DNA from: Lineus longissimus
Taxonomy: Eukaryota > Nemertea > Pilidiophora > Heteronemertea > Lineidae
Length of the DNA stretch: 64,000 nt
Assembly: GCF_910592395.1 (NCBI RefSeq)
Contig: NC_088324.1
Span: forward strand, 6,166,953 to 6,230,952
Direction of reading: 5' to 3'
Shown in pieces: positions 58,295 to 64,000 of the stretch. Both the position numbers and the translations under genes were made by a program. Under the pieces are notes generated by a model. The model worked only from the letters and a program-made list of their open reading frames with translations, was not told the DNA's origin and did no database searches. Positions within the stretch are counted from its first letter, which is position 1; every line of letters begins with the position of its first letter.

Positions 58295-58860
58295 CCTATC
58301 TGGAAATGCGAAGTACGTGGAGTCTCTAGCTTTTGGGAAAGTGCTTCAGTTTGATGATAAGCACGCATCTGCAACTCTACCTTATATAAATACATTCAAA
58401 TACAAACAGATTACAGTTACCTTTTATATAAGATTCCTTACGAACAAGCTTGCCCAGAATATGTGGGTACGTTTCTATACTGATGTAGAAAGAATTAGCG
58501 TAGGAGATAACCCACACAAGGAAGTGGAGATTGGTGTTTGGCACACGAATACCTCAAAACATATCAATGCACGACACTTTTTCCACTTTTCAGTCGGCTA
58601 TCAATCGATTGTCAGTCGCAAATGTTGGCAGCATTTTGCTGTTACAATTACCAGGAATATATCTACTCCTAAGACCCATGTCAAACTTTATAGGAACGGG
58701 AACCTCTTAAGAATGACAAAGTGTAAGCGATATAAAAAAACGCATAGGTGGAGAAAGGTTTCATTTTTGGGTAAATTCATTCATATGAATCAAATGTCGA
58801 ATTTTAGGTTTTACCCAACTATCGTGACAAAACTTGATATTTTAAGGGGCAAAAAAAGAG
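58295..58860 (+). CDS. LamG-like lectin domain exon L7
   Basis: 188 codons, fall-back stop 58887-58889. It has the best acceptor of the set (CAG). The sequon is NIS instead of NKS. The variable middle resembles L3 (TDVERISVGDNPHKEVEIG), whereas the MTKCKRYKKTHRWRK segment resembles L6, so this exon looks mosaic. Confidence 0.75.
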
Positions 58861-58889
58861 GTAGGTTGGTCAACTCGTTAATTATCTGA

Positions 58890-60465
58890 GCCGGAGGGCT
58901 TCACCACGACTTTGAAAACGAGTTTAATATTTTCATATGATGCACTGGTCCGAATAGGAATTTTAGGATATTATTGTGCTGGGAGACGTAATTTTCTTGT
59001 GAAAACTTGAATTCATGTTGACATGAGACGACTGTAATTCACCATCCAATCAGTCGTTAATGGGCATCATCAGATACCTATGCTAATCAAATAAAAAATC
59101 AGCATCGGTCGGAATGGTTCAACCAAATTCTTATGTCAGGAAAACATCAGGACAATGGCAAATATTACTGCAGTTCATCATACGTTATCAGCAAGTTGGT
59201 ATTTCGAGGACGAAATATACTATTGAAATGTTAGTCTACATATGCAAGTTGTGGCAATATTTTAGATTTTTTAGCATGCGAAATGTCCCCAAACCTCTTC
59301 GGCACAAGCAGCTTGTTTTTAAAGGAATGTGTTTATTTTTCTCCTGTTTCTTAGCAAACAATACTTCTGAATGTTTTTGACGATCTGTAAATTTTGTTTG
59401 TACTCTTAGTTATAAAAAACACGATTTTCGTAAATGTTCCCCCTCAAACCTTCACCTCAATAACAGGGTCACTGAAGGCAGTGAAGGCAGTGTTGCTTTG
59501 CCGTGATTTGTTGGGCAGAAACCTTGCAAACTACGCCTTTTCTTTCCCACTTTTCTAATTGTTCGAAGCTAAATTAGGAAAAGATGACGAATGTACGCAC
59601 TGCCAGTGTATTTTAATGTGTTCAAGCAATTACAAGTTATGTCATCTGCCACCGAGGTTGTTTGGGGCTTCCCCGATTCGCCAAGCAAAAAGGAAACATC
59701 TATATCTACAGCAAGACGTCACAGCGTAGACCCATGGCTCCATGCAGCGCCTTACTAGTATCGGTCCTCATGGAGAGGATCGACGCATGGAGGGCTGACT
59801 CGGTTCAAATCGGAGTCAACATCGGAATAGCATGATAATTCGAGCAGATTTTGAATTTTTCCTTTTTTTGTGAAATTGGTCGATGGAAACAACTTTATAG
59901 AGGTGACTGGGCAGCCGATAGCTTGGGAATACTGCCCTTCAATTACTAATACCAACGGTCGTCCGAACAAGAATATTTCGGCTCAAATTTAAATATTAGC
60001 TTCTTGTCTCCTCCAATAATGAACTTTGGAATAGCTTTATAGTACAATTTGAGAAATATAGGCATCTGTTCAACGAGATAGCTGCCGAAACATGAGCATT
60101 AGTTGCAGTGAACATATGCCGAACAGGGTATATCGCAAAAGTTTTCTTAATTCTTGATATTGTGCTGCTCGAGGGGAAATTGCTGAAAACAATGCAAAGG
60201 CCTATTCGTGAATGTTGCAGTTGTCTTTATGTCTATAAACACCTCGAGAACTTTTTCAAGTAATAAAAGCTTAATTAGCTATCCAGATCAGAGTCCAATA
60301 TATTTACAGTAATATAGTAATATGTCTACAGAAAGAGAAGTTCCTTATATGTAAATTGTCGATCAGACGAATACTAAGCTAGCTATGTGCCAAAGTATAA
60401 ACCAGGCACAAGACCAATGATACTGGATCAAGGAAGTTTTGTTAATGCTTTCGACTCTTCCGTAG
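58890..60465. other. Spacer L7-N6
   Basis: The empty AGGTCA-element site is near 59085-59100. The switched block is at about 59705-59968 (minus). It is otherwise like 30301-31840. Confidence 0.55.
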
Positions 60466-60655
60466 CATTCTTGTTCACCAAACAAGGAACAGTGCACGAA
60501 ACTTTACAAGAATTAGTAGTTGTGGACCATATTCGATCTAAGCTTGATTGTACCGGAGAATGCTTGAGACAATTCATGACCAATGAGGCAGAAAAGTGTC
60601 TCGGGTTCCTTTACGAAGTCAGAAGGACCAGTTGTGCGGTTTACAAAGTATTTGG
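60466..60655 (+). CDS. PAN-like exon N6
   Basis: Standard exon. The end reads TTTGG|GTCGAT, closer to the class A junction than the other class B copies (TTTGT). Replacements include TGECLRQ and MTNEAEKC. The unspliced frame would reach 60728. Confidence 0.65.
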
Positions 60656-60728
60656 GTCGATCTCATCTTTAAATAATTATGGAGCGACGACAACCAGATA
60701 TCAACGACAGAAATGTGCATGTACCTAA

Positions 60729-61781
60729 AGTAATAGAGCTCACTATCTAAGGAACAAAGCAAGATATTACATTTTCATTGAAACAAGTTGTTGTAAAACA
60801 TCTGACCCATCTTCTCTGAAAATGGCATGACGATACCACTGATAATAAGAGAGTTGCGAGCTAACGACTGAGATAAACAAAAGACAAGGTAGCTCATCAA
60901 CGTCGTACAAATTAGTTACGTGACTGAAAAATCTAACCCACTTGTACAACTTCACACATTACCAATTATCCCTGAAAGTAAAAGCTCTCTGCCATGCAGG
61001 GTGAATCCCCTCTACAGGTAACTATGCATTGACGTCAAGCCGATATCAACTACAGGAATTTTGAAAATAAATCACAGCGAGTGGAGCTGCAAAATGATAA
61101 TATGCTCCTTGGATGTCTGTACGGAAAGTTCGGGTGTCAAGGGGAAAAGGAAATGGGAAAATCGTAATGCTGAAAGTATAAATCGCTTGAAATCTGCGGT
61201 GTTTTTTGGTTGATGCGTTTGATAACAAGTAAGACCTGTAAGAAAGGCAAACTAATGAAGAAAAACGCCGACTCATATAACGCATGAGACGATAATAATG
61301 ACGCAATTAGTCACAAACAGCTCAATATTGATGACTCATCGAAAGTCTTTAAAAATCTATATCGTAAATGATGACTTGGATATTTGTACAAATTTTGACT
61401 TTCGCTCTTATAAATTAATGATATGTACCACACACACACAAACAACGAGAGCATTGCTGTAAATACAATTGAAAGTTATTCCAAATTGTGATCATTGAAA
61501 TTACAGGTGATAAAGATTGATACCTTTTTTATTGGCCACCCGATATATCCTTTCAAACTCAATCTACTTTCCACTCAAGCAAAAAATGATTTATTAATAA
61601 CAAAGACACAAGAAACATTTTGTTTATCATAGCGAGAACTCGATCAATATAATATATAGATATTAAACGGATTGACTTCATATAGTTCATATAATGTAAT
61701 ATTACAACGGTGAATTCAAAGCAAAACTGGACATTCAAGGCACTAGGTCGTATTCGACTTGGTACAAGAGTAAGACTGATT
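60729..61781. other. Spacer N6-S10, with candidate promoter
   Basis: This is very similar to 2826-3879, so the right-hand unit and the left-edge unit are close relatives. TATA-like motif near 61648. (CA)n run at about 61430-61440. Confidence 0.5.
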
Positions 61782-61956
61782 ATGACACCTGATCGGAATC
61801 ATGGCATGGATTCCAAAAAGGTGCTGTTGATTGACTTCAACTTTTGTTGGTGTTTGATGGTGGCATCAGTGATGATTTCGTTTTCATACTTAATGTGCAT
61901 TTGTGTGCGTATAACACTTAATATTGGAGGTGTGACTGCTGGCTCTCCCCCGAAAG
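61782..61956 (+). CDS. Signal-peptide exon S10
   Basis: MTPDRNHGMDSKK leader, SFSYLMCICVRITLNIGG core with an Arg inside as in S0, and a normal phase-1 donor. The frame is open upstream to a GTG at 61710. Confidence 0.6.
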
Positions 61957-62376
61957 GTAAGATAGAGACCACGATATAAGGGCACTGTTGTTCCAAACAA
62001 GTTAGTCAGTGATTTTGCTTTAACTTACGAACATAACGTGAAGTCAAAGTACACGCTATATTCGTGACCTAACATGTTTGAACAACTGGCCTCGGCCTAG
62101 AACACCGATGATGGGCCAGACGAACATGTGTTAATGAGAGATGAAATGCTTGTGACCACGTACGGGGGGGGGGGGGGCTGTCCTTAATCAAAGTCATTAT
62201 AGTTTAAGTATTCGCTGCAAGAAACTGTCGTTTATGGGTTCTAGTACTTGTTTCACAAACGCTTATTAGAAATATTACAAATACTAATGTTATTATAATA
62301 TGATTGTTAGCTCTTCTGGATTACAAGCTTGATGGATCTGATCCGGATATACGGTTTGTATATAACAGTACATATA
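61957..62376. other. Intron segment S10 to P6
   Basis: G run of about 14 bases at 62164-62177. No gene is seen. Confidence 0.5.
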
Positions 62377-64000
62377 CAGTAAGTAGTTTGAATTTTATTG
62401 GTCTTTTCGCAAGTTAGGCCAAACCTTATTAAAGAGTGCGTAATGGGTACAAGAGGGGTGTTCAAAGCACACACTACCGCAAGGAATATTATGACACGAT
62501 CAGGACAGATTGTCCTGTCATAGGATAATGTTTAATTCATGTCATTTGAAAATGACATGAGTAAGCCAGAGTTTGAAGAAAGCATTGATTCATTCTGATT
62601 TGAATGATCACTTAACTTTGAATGGGCCTAGGTCAGGAGATGACTGACCAACACTAAAGCTGACCTGTCCGAAATTACACTTTATTTCCAATCATGAAAA
62701 ATTCAGTACATTCGGTTTTTAAAAATCTCCTTTTCTAAATCAATTTTTATTACTTTTAAGGTACATTCAGATTTCTGACCATTGGAACAGTTGAATTATA
62801 AGGCATCACCTGGACCATTATTCTCAAGGTCATCAAAATCAATCTCACTGTCCTCAGCATCTTCATCTGCATCTTCGAGAAGGTCATTAGCAATATTTCT
62901 GTACTCCCCGTTTTCATTCGGGACCAGTCCGGCTACCTGAAAGGCATGTGGATTCAGGAGGGACGTCATCACAAGCTCGGCTATGTAGAACAGATGCAAG
63001 GGGTATTCTGGGACAGGTGCCATCGGCTGCAGTATTTGCATGCTTCCAGTTTTTCCAGCGGCGCTGACGTGAGCTTTAAATGCCCTCATAATGGTCAAGT
63101 CCAAAGGTTGACTCATAGATGTGCACCGCGCGCGAATGTTATCAAGGAGCACACCAGCTCCTACAACAGGGGCACAGAATTCATCAGCCAAGTGAAGTCT
63201 AAACTGATCTAAGAGTAAAAGACTTGTATTTGGTTCAAATTCACCAATGAATGGAGAAAAGACTTCATGAGTGTGTCATGATTCCCCCACCCTGATCGTG
63301 ATGAAGTGACACGGACATTTTCAGTAATGTTTCCAAGTCCACGAATTTCTCGGATGAAGCCTGGTTCTCTGAACACAATATGGGCTGGCATTTTTTCCCC
63401 ATTAGATCGAATTGTCAACCCAACGGTACATCCTAATTTAGAATTGCCCCTTGAAGTTTTAACGTCAACATCCCTCTGTCCCGGAGTAGCTGCCGTATAC
63501 ATGGGCAGAAAGTCAGACTGACAAAAGGTTTCATTCATATTGTAAATTGTATGTTGCCACACTGTGTCCCTGACGTTTCCCTGAAATCGGCGGACACGCT
63601 CATTAGCGTCAGCTGGAATCGAAGTCGTGTTTCTTGTCTTGCGACGAAATACAACACGTTTCCGTTTCATGAAATCGCTGATCCATCCCGGAGAGCACTG
63701 AAAGAGGGACCGTTCCGGTCGGTTCAAAAGGTAGTTGTCTCTATCATCACCTGGAAGCTCATCCCACCAGCGGTGGAATTCCAGCTCGGCAAGCATGAAC
63801 CAGATCACCTCTGGATACGGGGAGGGCAAGACGAGAAATTCGAGAAATCGGTTGTGAACCTGCTCCTCCACTTGTGGCCACCATCCGTCGTGGTCGCTTC
63901 TGACCCTCCTAATCTGAGCATTGTTCTCGGCCTACTCCATTAACGTTTCCCGATTTGCTATCCATCTTCGCAATGACGTGAAGCGTCTGGCATACTCTGC
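62377..64000 (-). mobile_element. Pogo/Tigger-like element P6, cut by the window edge
   Basis: The left terminus starts CAGTAAG at 62377. The element runs off the right end inside the N-terminal HTH coding region. Confidence 0.8.
62796..64000 (-). pseudogene. Pogo-like transposase relic (P6), partial
   Basis: Frames 63209-63871 and 62796-63191 cover the CENP-B-type HTH, IYNMNETFCQSDF, and the QPLDL part with the acidic tail. A deletion near 63269 removes the codons between HDTL and MKSFLHS, and the frame shifts before LADEF. About 15 bases are also lost near 63980 in the HTH region. Confidence 0.75.

Overview
This window looks like nuclear DNA of an animal, most likely a marine invertebrate. 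The reasons are AT-rich spaced exons with GT/AG splice signals, PAN/apple and LamG-like secreted-protein exons, and piggyBac, pogo/Tigger-like and Tc1-like transposons. It carries AGGTCA-rich interspersed repeats and no rRNA, tRNA, operon or CRISPR structure. The species cannot be fixed from the sequence alone.

The whole window is one tandem array. Three exon types recur on the + strand: S, a signal-peptide exon (11 copies, S0-S10); L, an exon encoding a complete concanavalin/LamG-like lectin domain (7 copies, L1-L7); and N, an exon encoding a four-cysteine PAN/apple-like domain (7 copies, N0-N6). Their order is N0 S0 | S1 S2 L1 N1 | S3 S4 L2 N2 | S5 L3 N3 | S6 L4 (N lost) | S7 L5 N4 | S8 L6 N5 | S9 L7 N6 | S10. 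Splice phases fit S->N (phase 1), N->L (phase 2) and L->N (phase 1). They do not fit S->L. The array therefore reads as a signal exon feeding one or more PAN-LamG cassettes, either as overlapping genes or as one long gene with many alternative first exons. A minimal product would be a secreted signal-PAN-LamG protein of roughly 270 mature residues.

There are two unit classes. Class A is two copies about 10.6 kb apart (about 5.4-15.7 kb and 16.0-26.4 kb). It has the diverged L1/L2 exons, a TTAA-flanked piggyBac relic in the S-L interval, and a spacer with palindromes and octamer motifs. Class B covers the left edge and about 26.4 kb to the end. It has L3-L7 and a pogo-like relic (P0-P6) in every S-L interval, always antisense. 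The transposons appear to have been multiplied by segmental duplication rather than by new transposition. Later private insertions are visible because sister units supply the empty sites: a Tc1-like element at 50.2-51.8 kb, three AGGTCA-repeat elements, a 0.6 kb foldback insertion at 57.5 kb and a TIR element in class A.

The most notable signal is that the LamG exons differ between sister units more than their adjacent introns do, and nearly all differences change the amino acid. Together with phase-compatible cassettes and repeated first exons, this suggests a diversifying, lectin-like recognition gene cluster. The function (immune, allorecognition or gamete recognition) is inference only.
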